Source: Gemmatimonadales bacterium
GTDB lineage: Bacteria > Gemmatimonadota > Glassbacteria > GWA2-58-10
Reading direction: 5' to 3'
Assembly: GCA_024278175.1 (NCBI GenBank)
Contig: JAJRTS010000003.1
Span: forward strand, 1-64,000
Length of the DNA stretch: 64,000 nt
Of this stretch, positions 1 to 8,988 are shown piece after piece. Position 1 is the stretch's first letter. The number at the start of each line of letters is the position of its first letter. The notes beneath the pieces are model-generated. The model was not told where the DNA came from. It searched no databases and saw nothing but the letters and a program-made list of their open reading frames with translations. Position numbers and translations under genes: made by a program.

Positions 1-130
1 CCTCTGAATTTGAATACCTCGAATAAATTGCATGTGGCTCTGGTAATCCGGAGGCCACCAATAGCAGACTGGTTGGATTCAAAGTCCCGATAAAGAAAAA
101 ACACCTTTTACCCTTGACCACGCACATAGC

Positions 131-341
131 AGCGTGTTGAAGTATTCAAAAGTATGGGCATCCGGTTGTCAAGGGCCGTTTTCCGCTATTACAGCCCGAA
201 ATGGCGTGAGCGATGCAACTGCCTGACATAACATAAGTAACGGGCTCAGCAAAAGAAACGGCTTGCCTTGCCCTTGACAACCAACAGCGCAAAATGTTTC
301 ATTTGCGGGCGTTGAACGTTTTATTTCAACGCCCCTCTAAC
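131..341 (+). repeat. Dispersed ~210-bp structured repeat, copy 1
   Basis: A second copy lies at 50678-50889 in the same orientation, matching at roughly four of five positions by eye. Both copies begin AGCGTGTTGAA and end CAACGCCCCTCTAAC. Inside are perfect 13-bp inverted arms (GGTTGTCAAGGGC at 164-176 and its complement at 270-282), nested CCGTTT/AAACGG arms, and a terminal hairpin (GGGCGTTGAA at 307-316 with TTCAACGCCC at 325-334). The arms are better preserved than the loops, as expected for a structured RNA or a small non-autonomous element. It lies 3' of recD2 and encodes nothing convincing. Bases 1-130 and 342-448 show no gene or clear signal. Confidence 0.85.
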
Positions 342-448
342 ATCACCAATATACGACACCGGCAAACGTTTGAGAAAAAGAAAAATTATCATTGCTTTGC
401 AGGCACATACATATCTAAACAGATTGAGAATAGCTGTCAACACAATTT

Positions 449-2647
449 TTACATTATTTTCAATCTGTCAGCCAGGCGGGTGTATCTGAACTGGACGCGA
501 TTGTTCTCCAGTGCCTTTTTCAGGGATGCCGGATCGCAAATGACCACGACCAGGCTTTTGCCACGGGAAATGGCGGTGTAGAGCAGATTGCGCTGCAACA
601 TCACGTGATGCTCGGGTTGCAGGACCAGCAGCACTGCCGGGTACTCGCTGCCCTGGCTCTTGTGGACAGTCACCGCGTAGGCCATGTTCAAATCGTCGAG
701 TTCCATCCCCTCATATGCCACCGGCCGCCCGTCGAAATCCACCAGCACGGTCTGATTATCGGCGTTGGCGGCCAGAATGCTGCCCACATCGCCGTTGAAC
801 ACATCCTTTTCGTAGTCGTTGCGAAGTTGCATCACGCGGTCGCCTACCCTGAAGCCGCCCCGCGCGAAAGAGATTTTAGCTCCGTGGGGATTGAGCCGCT
901 CCTGAAGGGCCTTGTTCAACTCGCGGGTACCACACTCCCCGCGGTTCATCGGCGTGATAACCTGCAACTCTCTGGCGGGGTCAATCCCGAAGCGCGCGGC
1001 CAGGCGGTCGGCGGCCAGCGTTACCAGCATTTCCCGGGCGCGGGAGCAGTCGCGCTGGTTGACAATTAAGAAGTCGTTCTCGCCGGGCGTGAGCTTCCCG
1101 CCTGCCCCGGCGGAGTCATCGAGCGGAGGAGCGCCCTCGGGCATCTTTCCCTCGCGGATCCGATGGGCGTTGGTCACAATCCGGCTGCGCCCGGCCTGAC
1201 GGAAAATCTGCTGCAGACGGAACGTGGGCACCCGTCCGCAGGCGATCAGGTCGTCCAGCACGCGTCCTGGCCCGATAGAGGGCAACTGGTCCGCATCTCC
1301 CATCAGCACCAGCAGCGCGCCGTCGGGAATGGCCTCCAGCAGGCTGGCCATCAACTGGATATCGACCATCGAGACCTCGTCGATCACGAACATGTCGCCC
1401 TTGAGCCGCCGCTCGTCGTTATGCAGGAACGCCCCCTCGGCGAAACTCCAGCCCAGCAAGCGATGGATCGTGGAGGCCTCGCAGCCGGTGGCTTCGCTCA
1501 TCCGCTTGGCGGCCCGGCCCGTGGGAGCGGCCAGCACGGCACTCATCCCACGCTCGGCGGCGAGCAACACCAGCGCCTCCACAAGTGTGGTCTTGCCGGT
1601 GCCCGGCCCGCCGGTGATTACGCTGACCCCGGCGCTGAAAGTGCCGAGCAAAGCCTTTTTCTGCTCATCGCTGAGCTCGATACTCCGCTCCCGCCCGTAT
1701 TTTTTCAGCGTGTCGTATATCTGCTTCGCATCGACCTGGAACGCCAGGCCCGGCTGAGCCGTCAGGCGCACGATATTCTCGGCCACGGTCACCTCGGCCC
1801 AGAAACAATCCGAGGTATATACATGCTCGCCGTCCTCGCCGCGCTCCACTTCCAGACGGCCCAGATCGGCCAGCCGTCTCAGCACCGGTTCGAGCGTTTC
1901 CGCTTCCACGCAGAGCAGCTCGGCCGCGCGCTGGAGGAACTTGCCAAGCGGCAGGCTGGTGTGTCCGCGCTCGGCGGCCAGCTCCCCGGTGTAGACCAGA
2001 CCGCTCTCCAGGCGGGCGGGGTTGTCGGCGGCGAACCCGAGGCTGCGGGCGATCCTGTCGGCGGTGGCGAACCCGATGCCGCGAACCTCGCGGGCCAGGG
2101 CGTAGGGATCGCGGCTGACAACCTCCACTCCCCGCTCGCGGTAGCGGCGATAGATCCGGGCGGCAATCGCCCCGCCGATTCCGTGGCTTTGCAGGAAAAT
2201 CATCAGCCGGCGGATATCGCGCTGCTGACCCCAGGACTCGCAAATCAGGGCCACTTTTTTCCTGCCCAGTCCGGATACTTTCCTCAACTGCTCGGGGTTG
2301 TTGTCGATCACATCGAGGGTTTTCCTGCCGAACTTTGCGACGATCCTCCCGGCGGTCACCGGCCCGATCCCCTTGAGCAGGCCACTGCCCAGGTAGCGCT
2401 CGATACCCTGTTCGGTATCAGGATGAACGTACTCGAACGACTCGATCCCGAACTGTTTGCCGAAACGGGGATGCTGTTTCCACTGGCCGCTCAGGCGCAG
2501 GGTTTCGCCCTCGCTCACACCGGAAAGGTGGCCGACAACGGTGACGCTTTCGCCCTGACCCTCCAGGTAAAACCGCGCCACGGTGTAATCGTTTTCCTCG
2601 TTACGGTAGGTTACCGCTTCAAGGTATCCATCTATTTTAACTGGCAA
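449..2647 (-). CDS. recD2: RecD2-type ATP-dependent DNA helicase
   Basis: This is a superfamily 1B 5'-3' DNA helicase of the RecD2/YrrC type, which acts in DNA repair without RecBC. The 732 residues match the family length. Visible are an N-terminal OB-like region, helix-hairpin-helix repeats (GLLKGIGPVTAGRI, LRKVSGLGRKKVAL, VRGIGFATADRI) at about residues 85-205, Walker A GGPGTGKTT near 345, Walker B VIDEVSMVD near 420, and the C-terminal motif VTVHKSQGSEYP near 670. The long N-terminal extension with HhH repeats separates RecD2 from RecD of RecBCD; no recB or recC is nearby. The start is a TTG with only a weak Shine-Dalgarno, so it could shift slightly. The gene is followed by the dispersed repeat. 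Confidence 0.95.
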   Translation of the reverse strand: MPVKIDGYLEAVTYRNEENDYTVARFYLEGQGESVTVVGHLSGVSEGETLRLSGQWKQHPRFGKQFGIESFEYVHPDTEQGIERYLGSGLLKGIGPVTAGRIVAKFGRKTLDVIDNNPEQLRKVSGLGRKKVALICESWGQQRDIRRLMIFLQSHGIGGAIAARIYRRYRERGVEVVSRDPYALAREVRGIGFATADRIARSLGFAADNPARLESGLVYTGELAAERGHTSLPLGKFLQRAAELLCVEAETLEPVLRRLADLGRLEVERGEDGEHVYTSDCFWAEVTVAENIVRLTAQPGLAFQVDAKQIYDTLKKYGRERSIELSDEQKKALLGTFSAGVSVITGGPGTGKTTLVEALVLLAAERGMSAVLAAPTGRAAKRMSEATGCEASTIHRLLGWSFAEGAFLHNDERRLKGDMFVIDEVSMVDIQLMASLLEAIPDGALLVLMGDADQLPSIGPGRVLDDLIACGRVPTFRLQQIFRQAGRSRIVTNAHRIREGKMPEGAPPLDDSAGAGGKLTPGENDFLIVNQRDCSRAREMLVTLAADRLAARFGIDPARELQVITPMNRGECGTRELNKALQERLNPHGAKISFARGGFRVGDRVMQLRNDYEKDVFNGDVGSILAANADNQTVLVDFDGRPVAYEGMELDDLNMAYAVTVHKSQGSEYPAVLLVLQPEHHVMLQRNLLYTAISRGKSLVVVICDPASLKKALENNRVQFRYTRLADRLKIM

Positions 2648-2804
2648 CTGACAGGTCCGGGGTCGATTGAACGGTTAAATCGAACACGAAAAACACACGA
2701 AAAAAGCAACTCATAAAAGAACTGGATTTCAACATCAAACCGTTGCTGATAAAAAAGATGCGGAGGCATCTGGGGCGGAGAGCATGACGGATACTCACAA
2801 ACGG

Positions 2805-3203
2805 TCACTTCCGGGGCTTGTCCTGTTTGTCCAGCTCCCCGTTGAGGCGGCATAGCTTGTCGGTGGTTTCCCGCAGTTTTTTCACCATGTGGAGCAACAG
2901 TGCTTTCATCCCCGGGGTCATGCTGCCCAGGTAGCGGTCGAACTCTTCCCTGTCGGTAATGGCAACAGTGGTATCCTCCACCGCCCGGATCGTGGCGCTG
3001 TGGATACTGTGCTCGGGGTCGAGCAGGCTCATCTCTCCGAAAAACTCTCCGGGACCCAGTTGAGCGATCAGTATTTCCTGCTTGCCCGCTCCGCGCTTAA
3101 CCACATCAACCCTGCCCTCGCGGATGACGAACAGCGAACTGGCAAAATGGCCCTCGCTGATGATAGTCTCGCCGCTGTGGAAAACTTTCTCGACCGCGCT
3201 CAT
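2805..3203 (-). CDS. Cyclic nucleotide-binding domain protein
   Basis: This short protein of 132 residues is essentially a single cNMP-binding (CAP_ED) beta-roll. The phosphate-binding-cassette region reads GEFFGEMSLLDPEHS near residue 52, but the conserved Arg-Ser/Thr-Ala of a true cAMP pocket is altered (HSATIRA). No DNA-binding helix-turn-helix or kinase domain follows; the C-terminus is charged and helical. It may be a stand-alone sensor or adaptor that binds a partner, or a degenerate non-binding version. It sits between recD2 and a membrane glycosyltransferase on the same strand, separated from recD2 by about 157 bp, so co-transcription is uncertain. Confidence 0.8.
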   Translation of the reverse strand: MSAVEKVFHSGETIISEGHFASSLFVIREGRVDVVKRGAGKQEILIAQLGPGEFFGEMSLLDPEHSIHSATIRAVEDTTVAITDREEFDRYLGSMTPGMKALLLHMVKKLRETTDKLCRLNGELDKQDKPRK

Positions 3204-3248
3204 TTTTTACCACACTTTCGCTATTTTTCAACACGCTTTTAGATTCAG

Positions 3249-4571
3249 TTAACTACGCTGCTTCATCCACCTTGCGGCCAGGATTGCGATAAACCAGACA
3301 GCCAGACCCAGCATAAGCGGCTCCACAGAGGCCCTGAACCGGTTGTTCTCACCCAGAACCAGCACTCCCTGAATCAGAGCGGCAATCCAGATTAAAGCAT
3401 AAATAAAACCCACCCTGATATCCAGCAAACTTTTGGGCCGGTACGAGCCGCCCACCAGCGCAAGCAGTGGAAAAAGAAGAAAAACCGCGACGAGTCCCAT
3501 CTGCATGGCGCCGTAGAGGACGGCGACAATTTTAGCGGGTAGTGTCCCCTTGGCAATGACCACCCGGATGCCGAAATTTTTCGAATACCAGGTAGGCTTG
3601 AAAAAACGGGCCATCGCGCGTACGAAACTACCGGCGTAGAGCGCGGGCTTGCGTTTGATAGTCTCCAGGGCCATGCTCAGGTAAGTGCTGTCGACCTGGG
3701 CGTAGCTCATGCCGGTTTTGTCCATTACCTCGGGCACTACAGCTTCCACGACCCCGTAGAATAAGCCCGTATCCCGGAGATAGGCCTCTCTTTCGTCGAG
3801 CAGAATTTGCTTCACCCCACCGTAGCTCTCCGGCGCATATTCGATAAAAGCCATCGCATGGTACATCAGGGTTATGCCCAGGTGAGTCGTGATCTCGGCT
3901 TTTCCGGTATGCTTGTACTGAAACACCAGCCAGGGTCCCAGCCCTGCCGCCACGGGGATAATCAGGCTGAGCGAGAAAAGGAAGGCCCTGCGTTTTTGCG
4001 CTCGCCAGCGCCAGAGGACAAAAAGCAGCAACAGCGCGGGCACGAACTGATAGTGCGGCCTGGTGAGCAGACAAATCACGGAGACCAGCCCCAGCAGGGA
4101 GTAACTCCACCATCGCTCCGGCAGATTGCCGGCGACTATCTCAACCAGCAGAAAAACGAGCAGCGTCAGCCAGAAAGTACAGACGATTTCCGGAATATAC
4201 GCCGCCTCAAATAGCAGTTGGCCGGGATTGAGCGCGTAAGCCAGCGCGGCGAAAAAACCAATCCACTCACTGCGGGTGAGCCTGAGAAAAATGAAGTAGA
4301 CGAAAACGGATATCGCCACGCCCATGGCCAGTTGGATGATGAAAACCAACTGGTAGTTGAAGCCGCAGGCGATCAGCAGGAAGGAGTAGAGCGGGACGTT
4401 CTTACCGAGATAGCCGTCGAAATTACCGCTCACGAACCGCTGGGCGATTGTCAGGTAGCGGGCGGTTTCCGGCCATATTTGCGGCGGATAAACCGCCGCC
4501 AGCACAATCCTGGCGGCCAGAGCCAGCACGATTACCCAAAATATTTTCTTCCTTGCCGGACTGAAATCCAT
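3249..4571 (-). CDS. GT39/ArnT-like integral membrane glycosyltransferase
   Basis: A 440-residue polytopic membrane protein with about ten hydrophobic segments. The first loop carries an acidic stretch (PPQIWPETARY) where PMT/ArnT-type enzymes place a catalytic Asp or Glu. The pattern resembles dolichyl- or undecaprenyl-phosphate-mannose-type transferases that move a sugar from a polyprenyl phosphate to a protein or lipid outside the membrane. The acceptor and donor cannot be told from sequence. The start ATG lacks a strong Shine-Dalgarno. The gene stops 45 bp before the cNMP-binding gene. The family-level call is reasonable; the specific function is not known. Confidence 0.7.
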   Translation of the reverse strand: MDFSPARKKIFWVIVLALAARIVLAAVYPPQIWPETARYLTIAQRFVSGNFDGYLGKNVPLYSFLLIACGFNYQLVFIIQLAMGVAISVFVYFIFLRLTRSEWIGFFAALAYALNPGQLLFEAAYIPEIVCTFWLTLLVFLLVEIVAGNLPERWWSYSLLGLVSVICLLTRPHYQFVPALLLLFVLWRWRAQKRRAFLFSLSLIIPVAAGLGPWLVFQYKHTGKAEITTHLGITLMYHAMAFIEYAPESYGGVKQILLDEREAYLRDTGLFYGVVEAVVPEVMDKTGMSYAQVDSTYLSMALETIKRKPALYAGSFVRAMARFFKPTWYSKNFGIRVVIAKGTLPAKIVAVLYGAMQMGLVAVFLLFPLLALVGGSYRPKSLLDIRVGFIYALIWIAALIQGVLVLGENNRFRASVEPLMLGLAVWFIAILAARWMKQRS

Positions 4572-4748
4572 GGGTCAACCCGAAAGCAGGCATACGTTAA
4601 ACTGGATTGTGTCCTTCTAAAACATGTCAGTGCTAAGATAAGTTAAGCCGCTGAAAAAGCACGAAAAAACCGCCTTCCCCTGCTTCTCAGCGGGAAATTA
4701 ATGATATTATTGAGTAGCAAGGAGGATGGATTAAGCCTTAAACGCACG

Positions 4749-4789
4749 AAAGCCCGCGTTTCCTTGTGTACCGCGGAAACGCGGGCTTT
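4749..4789 (-). terminator. Strong hairpin downstream of tRNA-Ala
   Basis: A perfect 15-bp inverted repeat (AAAGCCCGCGTTTCC and its complement) with an 11-nt loop lies six bases past the tRNA CCA end on the minus strand. Only three T residues end the stem and no longer T-run follows, so it is an imperfect intrinsic terminator or a processing hairpin. It is the only signal seen in the gap between tRNA-Ala and the glycosyltransferase gene (4572-4794). Confidence 0.65.
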
Positions 4790-4794
4790 GTTCA

Positions 4795-4870
4795 TGGTGG
4801 AGCAGATCGGGATCGAACCGACGGCCTCATCCGTGCGAGGGATGCGCTCTCCCAGCTGAGCTACTGCCCC
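4795..4870 (-). tRNA. tRNA-Ala (anticodon CGC)
   Basis: The minus strand gives a 76-nt cloverleaf with acceptor stem GGGGCAG/CTGCTCC containing the G3-U70 pair that is the alanine identity element. The anticodon loop is CTCGCAC, so the anticodon is CGC and reads GCG codons. The T loop is TTCGATC and the CCA end is genomically encoded. A GCG-reading isoacceptor fits a GC-rich genome. It is transcribed away from the neighbouring deaminase gene. Confidence 0.97.
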
Positions 4871-5084
4871 TTAGAAGTATGATAAGTGCGCTGAAAATAA
4901 TAAAATCAATACCGGTTGTAAAGATATTCCTCCACTGCTCCACTCTTCTGGCCGCTTCCCGCCGGGGGGCTGTTTGCGACTATCTGCGTAAGATAATGCT
5001 TGAGCGCACCGCCGCGACCCGCTACTATTGCCCAATAACTTCCAGTATACCTTAACCCGTGTAAAAAGAGACTCTGCGTCAGTG

Positions 5085-5555
5085 ATGAACCAGACACAAC
5101 AGGCGAGTGACGAACAGATGATGGAGCTGGCCCTGGAGCAGGCGCGGCTGGCCGGAGCCCACGGCGAAATCCCGATCGGGGCTGTTGTCTGCCGCGGGGG
5201 GCGCGCTATCGGCAAGGGCCATAATCTGACCCGCCGCCTTCAGGACGCCACTCTCCATGCCGAAATCGTGGCCATGAGGGGCGCGGCAAGCCGGCTGGGA
5301 CACTGGTACATGCAGGATTGCACCCTGTACGTGACAATAGAGCCCTGTACTCAGTGCGCCGGCTCACTGCTGCTGGCCAGAATGGGACGGCTCGTGTTCG
5401 GCGCGGCGGAGCCTAAGTTCGGCGCCTGCGGCAGCGTCAACAACCTGCTGGCCAACTCTCGGCTGAACCATCGGGTGGAGGTGACTGCCGGTGTGATGGC
5501 CAATCAGTGCTCCGCGGTAATGAAGCAGTTTTTCCGTGAGCTTCGCGACAGTTAG
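5085..5555 (+). CDS. tadA: TadA-like tRNA adenosine deaminase
   Basis: A zinc-dependent cytidine/deoxycytidylate deaminase-fold protein of 156 residues. It shows the zinc-site signatures HAE (near residue 65, with the proton-shuttling Glu) and PCTQC (near 95). Family knowledge suggests conversion of adenosine-34 to inosine in tRNA-Arg(ACG), and the length suits TadA. The ATG at 5085 is preferred over the upstream TTG at 5028 because family members begin shortly before the deaminase core; its Shine-Dalgarno (AGAGA) is weak. A guanine deaminase or other nucleotide deaminase is the main alternative. Confidence 0.85.
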   Translation: MNQTQQASDEQMMELALEQARLAGAHGEIPIGAVVCRGGRAIGKGHNLTRRLQDATLHAEIVAMRGAASRLGHWYMQDCTLYVTIEPCTQCAGSLLLARMGRLVFGAAEPKFGACGSVNNLLANSRLNHRVEVTAGVMANQCSAVMKQFFRELRDS

Positions 5556-5712
5556 TCCTTTGTTTTTCTGCCCCGGTTTTCCCGTTTTTCGCATAACGCC
5601 TATCGCATATCTCCTTTTATCAATGCCACTTGCGTAGTCGTGCCTGCTTTGCTAATTTACTTGTATTCAGGCGGCGGTTAATGCCGGTTTCCTCTCACGG
5701 CGGAGTACTGGA

Positions 5713-7299
5713 TTGTCAACTGAGAAACCAGATATTAAGTGGCTCGAACGAAGAATCAGCGAGTTGGAGCAACTACGAAGTCGCGGCGAGAAGACCGAGG
5801 CGCAACTGCGCAGGTCCGGGGAGATGCTCCAACTGGTGATCGACAATATTCCCCAGCGTGTTTTCTGGAAAGATCGAAACCGGGTCTACGTGGGCTGCAA
5901 CCGTGCGTTCGCAAAGGACGTGGGACTGGATGATACGAGCCAGATAGCCGGTAAAACGGATCTCGACCTTTCACTTTGCGAACAGGATATCGAGAGTTAT
6001 GCCAAAACCGAATGCGGGGTCATTAACACCAACAAGCCGTTGCTGGGGATAGAGGAACTGTTTCACAAACCGGACGGCACCACCGCCTGGCTGCGCACAA
6101 ACGTGGTCCCTCTTCACGGCAATGACGCAGAAGTGTCCGGCCTGCTGGTAACCTACGAGGATGTCACCGGGCAACGCGCTACCCTGCGGGAACTGGCCGA
6201 AAGCGAGCAGCGCTACAGGATGCTGTTCGAAAGCGCCAACGACGCTGTCTTTATCGCCGACCGGGATTTCAATATTATCGACGCCAACCGCAAAACCTGC
6301 AAGATGTTAGGCTACCGCAAAAGTGAGTTGCTGTCTTTGAAGACCCCGGCTCTTCAGCCGCCCGAGATGCAGACCAGTCCACCGCGCGGCGCTACCCTGT
6401 TTGAAACCGAAGCCCTGCATCGCGATGGGCGTGTGATGAATGTGGAAGTCAGCCTGAGTTCGTTTACAAGCTCAGAGAGCACGCTTTATCTCGCTATCGC
6501 TCGCGATATTACCGAACAAAAAAACACTATGGAGCGACTGAACGCTCGCGAGGAAACCCTCCGCTCGATTTTCAACGCAGCGGTGGAGCCGATGCTGCTG
6601 CTGGACACCGACGGGGTTATTCTCAACCTCAATCAGACCGCCGCAACGAGATTTGAGGCCGAAACCGATGAACTGATAGGACGCAACAGTTACGAGCTTG
6701 TTGACAGCGACACGGCCGAACTGCGCCGCAAAAACGCCGATTTCGTGATTCACTGGTCGATGCCCGTGCGGTTCGAGGAAAAAAAAGGGGACACGGTGTT
6801 TGAGATCACCATCAACCCGGTGTTCGGCAGCGATGGCCGGGTTAACCGCCTGGCCGTTTTCAGCCGCGACACCACCGTGCAGAAACGCAAGGAATTGAAG
6901 CTGGAAACCGATGAACTGAAATACCGGACCGTGTTCAACCACTTGACCTGCGCCGCCGTGCTGTTCGACAGCGAGGTAGGGATCATCCGCGAGGTCAATA
7001 ACCAGTTGGAGCGGTTGCTGGAACGGAGCGCAGGCGAGATTACCGGTATGCACTTCAGCGAGCTTTTCTGCGCCGGCTTTCTGCACGACTGCCAGGAAAT
7101 GCTTGACCGTGCGACAGAGGAAGAAAACCTGTTTGAAACTATCCTGGCCACGATCGAAACCAAAAACGGAGAAAAAAAAGAGGTTATTGTCTCCGTGCGT
7201 AATATGTGGATAGCCAACAAATGCTATCTGCTGGCGACTGTCCAGGAGAAGCGTCAACTGGAATCGCTGCTGAAATCACGCGATAAAAAAAAGCGCTGA
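5713..7299 (+). CDS. Multi-PAS sensor protein without an output domain
   Basis: The 528 residues hold a short N-terminal coiled coil (about 10-35) and four successive PAS domains at roughly 36-150, 163-275, 285-395 and 405-515. PAC-like ends such as [11 protein letters not shown] and [10 protein letters not shown] link them. No histidine kinase, GGDEF, EAL or helix-turn-helix follows; the reading frame ends in a lysine-rich tail soon after PAS4. The start is TTG, supported by GGAG seven bases upstream, because the upstream ATG is out of frame. No partner kinase or regulator is adjacent. It may act as a cytosolic adaptor or sensor in trans. The 3' end overlaps a terminator serving the opposite strand. 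Confidence 0.85.
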   Translation: MSTEKPDIKWLERRISELEQLRSRGEKTEAQLRRSGEMLQLVIDNIPQRVFWKDRNRVYVGCNRAFAKDVGLDDTSQIAGKTDLDLSLCEQDIESYAKTECGVINTNKPLLGIEELFHKPDGTTAWLRTNVVPLHGNDAEVSGLLVTYEDVTGQRATLRELAESEQRYRMLFESANDAVFIADRDFNIIDANRKTCKMLGYRKSELLSLKTPALQPPEMQTSPPRGATLFETEALHRDGRVMNVEVSLSSFTSSESTLYLAIARDITEQKNTMERLNAREETLRSIFNAAVEPMLLLDTDGVILNLNQTAATRFEAETDELIGRNSYELVDSDTAELRRKNADFVIHWSMPVRFEEKKGDTVFEITINPVFGSDGRVNRLAVFSRDTTVQKRKELKLETDELKYRTVFNHLTCAAVLFDSEVGIIREVNNQLERLLERSAGEITGMHFSELFCAGFLHDCQEMLDRATEEENLFETILATIETKNGEKKEVIVSVRNMWIANKCYLLATVQEKRQLESLLKSRDKKKR

Positions 7300-7321
7300 A
7301 TCTTTTTGCAATGTTCAGCGC
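7285..7321 (-). terminator. Intrinsic terminator for the CE15-like esterase gene
   Basis: On the minus strand the stem GCGCTGAA/TTCAGCGC is followed directly by eight T residues. It lies about 50 bp past the esterase stop codon. The stem spans the stop codon of the plus-strand PAS gene, so the convergent transcription units overlap at their 3' ends. Confidence 0.85.
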
Positions 7322-7373
7322 CCTCCTGCAAAAAACGTCACCACTCTCCACTGCCTTCTTGCCCGGGAACAGC

Positions 7374-8675
7374 TCAGCGGCGGCCTATGTAGCGATCCGC
7401 CCACTGCAAATACTTGTCCCAGTCGTAAGCGGTAACGTCGTGCCCACCGCTGCGCAGATGGTAACTCATCCTGCCGATAACCGGCTGGTTCACTTGCGGC
7501 ATGGCCGCCGCGGCCAGGGTGTCTCCGCTAAGCAGAAAATAGACCGGGTCCGCGTTCTTGAGTGCCAGGAACTCACCGCGCGGGTCGGCCCAGCGGTCAT
7601 CCTCGGCGCTGGCCACGTAAACCGGCCGCGGGGCGATCAGCGACAGCAGTAGATGCTGATCCACCGGCAGGCTGTTTTCCCTACCGTCGTACTGCCTGAA
7701 ATTTTCGCAGAACCAGTGCGGGAAAGACTCGTTGATCCGGGCCACGGTCTCGCCGAACGCCCTTCTCGATAGCGCCGCTCCCCCGCAACCGGAGTTGTTG
7801 GAGATCACCATCGCAAAGCGCTGATCCTGCGCACCCGCCCATAGCGAGGTCTTGCCCAGCCGTGAATGGCCCAGCACTGCCACCCGCGCATGGTCGATGT
7901 CGCTGTCGGTTTCCAGGTAGTCCATGATCCGGCTCAGGCCCCAGGCCCACGTGCCGATACTGCCCCAGGCGTCCGCCGCGCGCTGGCCGCCGCCGCCGCG
8001 CTTGTCGAAAAGAGCGTGGACGCCGTTGCGGAACCCGTCGTCGAAATCCGGGTCGATATCCCCGTAATAGGCGCTCGCCACCGCGTAGCCCCTGCGCAGA
8101 ATAGTCTCGAGCGGCCAGCGCGAAGACGACGTGCCGCGTGCGGCCTCCGTGGCCCTGTTATCGACAATGCCGCTGTCCTTGCGCGGACGCATCCAGTTGG
8201 TGTTGAGAATAATCGCGGGGTCGTCGCTCAGAGTGTGATTGCCGGCGAAATTGAGCCCCAGAATCGCGGGGGCCCCTGTTTTGCCGCGCTCAGTGGGGAT
8301 ATAGAGCAGAAGGCCCACGCTAAGCTTCTTGCCTCCCTGCCTCAGCTTAATCTCCACCTGTTTGCGCACCGCCAGCCCATCGAACGCCTCTCCGCTCTCG
8401 ACAACGCGATAGCTGACATCCTCGGGGCGACCCGGCGCGTGGCCGTAAACCTGGTCCCGAAACAGTTTCAGTATTTCCGGCCGCCGCCTGGCGAACCACT
8501 GCTGCGAGTCGGCCACGGCGGAGCCATCCAGGCAGACCAGCGCCTCCGGCAGCGTGTAGCGCGGCACTTTGGCCTCGTTGTAGTTGGCCTCTGCCTCCTG
8601 GGCGCGTAGCGCCATGTGAGAGAACAGCAAAGACCCGGCTAACAGGACGGTTAACAATACGCTGAATCGTTTCAT
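7374..8675 (-). CDS. Secreted CE15-like (glucuronoyl esterase-type) alpha/beta hydrolase
   Basis: A 433-residue protein with a signal peptide (MKRFSVLLTVLLAGSLLFS, cleavage near ALRAQ). The nucleophile elbow is GHSRLGK near residue 275, close to the G(C/H)SRxG motif of bacterial CE15 enzymes, and the C-terminal histidine lies in RSGGHDVTAYDW. Family knowledge: CE15 enzymes cleave ester bonds between glucuronate carboxylates in xylan and lignin alcohols. The ATG at 8675 is chosen because GGAGGA lies six bases upstream; the track's 31-residue extension is not needed. Acetyl xylan esterase is the alternative. It is a single-gene unit with its own terminator. Confidence 0.8.
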   Translation of the reverse strand: MKRFSVLLTVLLAGSLLFSHMALRAQEAEANYNEAKVPRYTLPEALVCLDGSAVADSQQWFARRRPEILKLFRDQVYGHAPGRPEDVSYRVVESGEAFDGLAVRKQVEIKLRQGGKKLSVGLLLYIPTERGKTGAPAILGLNFAGNHTLSDDPAIILNTNWMRPRKDSGIVDNRATEAARGTSSSRWPLETILRRGYAVASAYYGDIDPDFDDGFRNGVHALFDKRGGGGQRAADAWGSIGTWAWGLSRIMDYLETDSDIDHARVAVLGHSRLGKTSLWAGAQDQRFAMVISNNSGCGGAALSRRAFGETVARINESFPHWFCENFRQYDGRENSLPVDQHLLLSLIAPRPVYVASAEDDRWADPRGEFLALKNADPVYFLLSGDTLAAAAMPQVNQPVIGRMSYHLRSGGHDVTAYDWDKYLQWADRYIGRR

Positions 8676-8927
8676 TCTGCTATCCTCCGAAGATTGTATA
8701 CAAACATTTCCCGATCTTTTAAATGATAGTCGAATGTTAGCGCCGTGAAGGTTGAAATTCAAGATCATAGCTAATCAAGAACAACCTGTTGAGCTGCCTT
8801 TAAGAGCTTTTATAACTTGAATAAACAACCTGTCAGAAATTGTTACTATTGAGATGCCTGGTATGAAGAAAGTGGAATCAGGCAGATTGATTAAATAGTT
8901 ATTTCTAAATTATACATATAAATCATC

Positions 8928-8963
8928 AACAAAGGGGGCCGCAGTGATGCGGCCCCCTTTGTT
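8928..8963 (-). terminator. Terminator downstream of ppdK
   Basis: A perfect 15-bp inverted repeat (AACAAAGGGGGCCGC with its complement, 6-nt loop) lies 25 bp after the ppdK stop on the minus strand. The stem ends in TTTGTT and could work on both strands. No gene is seen in the rest of 8676-8988; it is AT-rich and probably holds the esterase promoter. Confidence 0.8.
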
Positions 8964-8988
8964 GTCATATTTCTCTGTTTCTTCGTGC

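Noticed and set aside
1163-2716. Long plus-strand ORF opposite recD2, and similar long ORFs opposite ppdK, purF, degP, thyX and the ispG region
   Set aside because: They are antisense shadows typical of GC-rich genes and show no family motifs.
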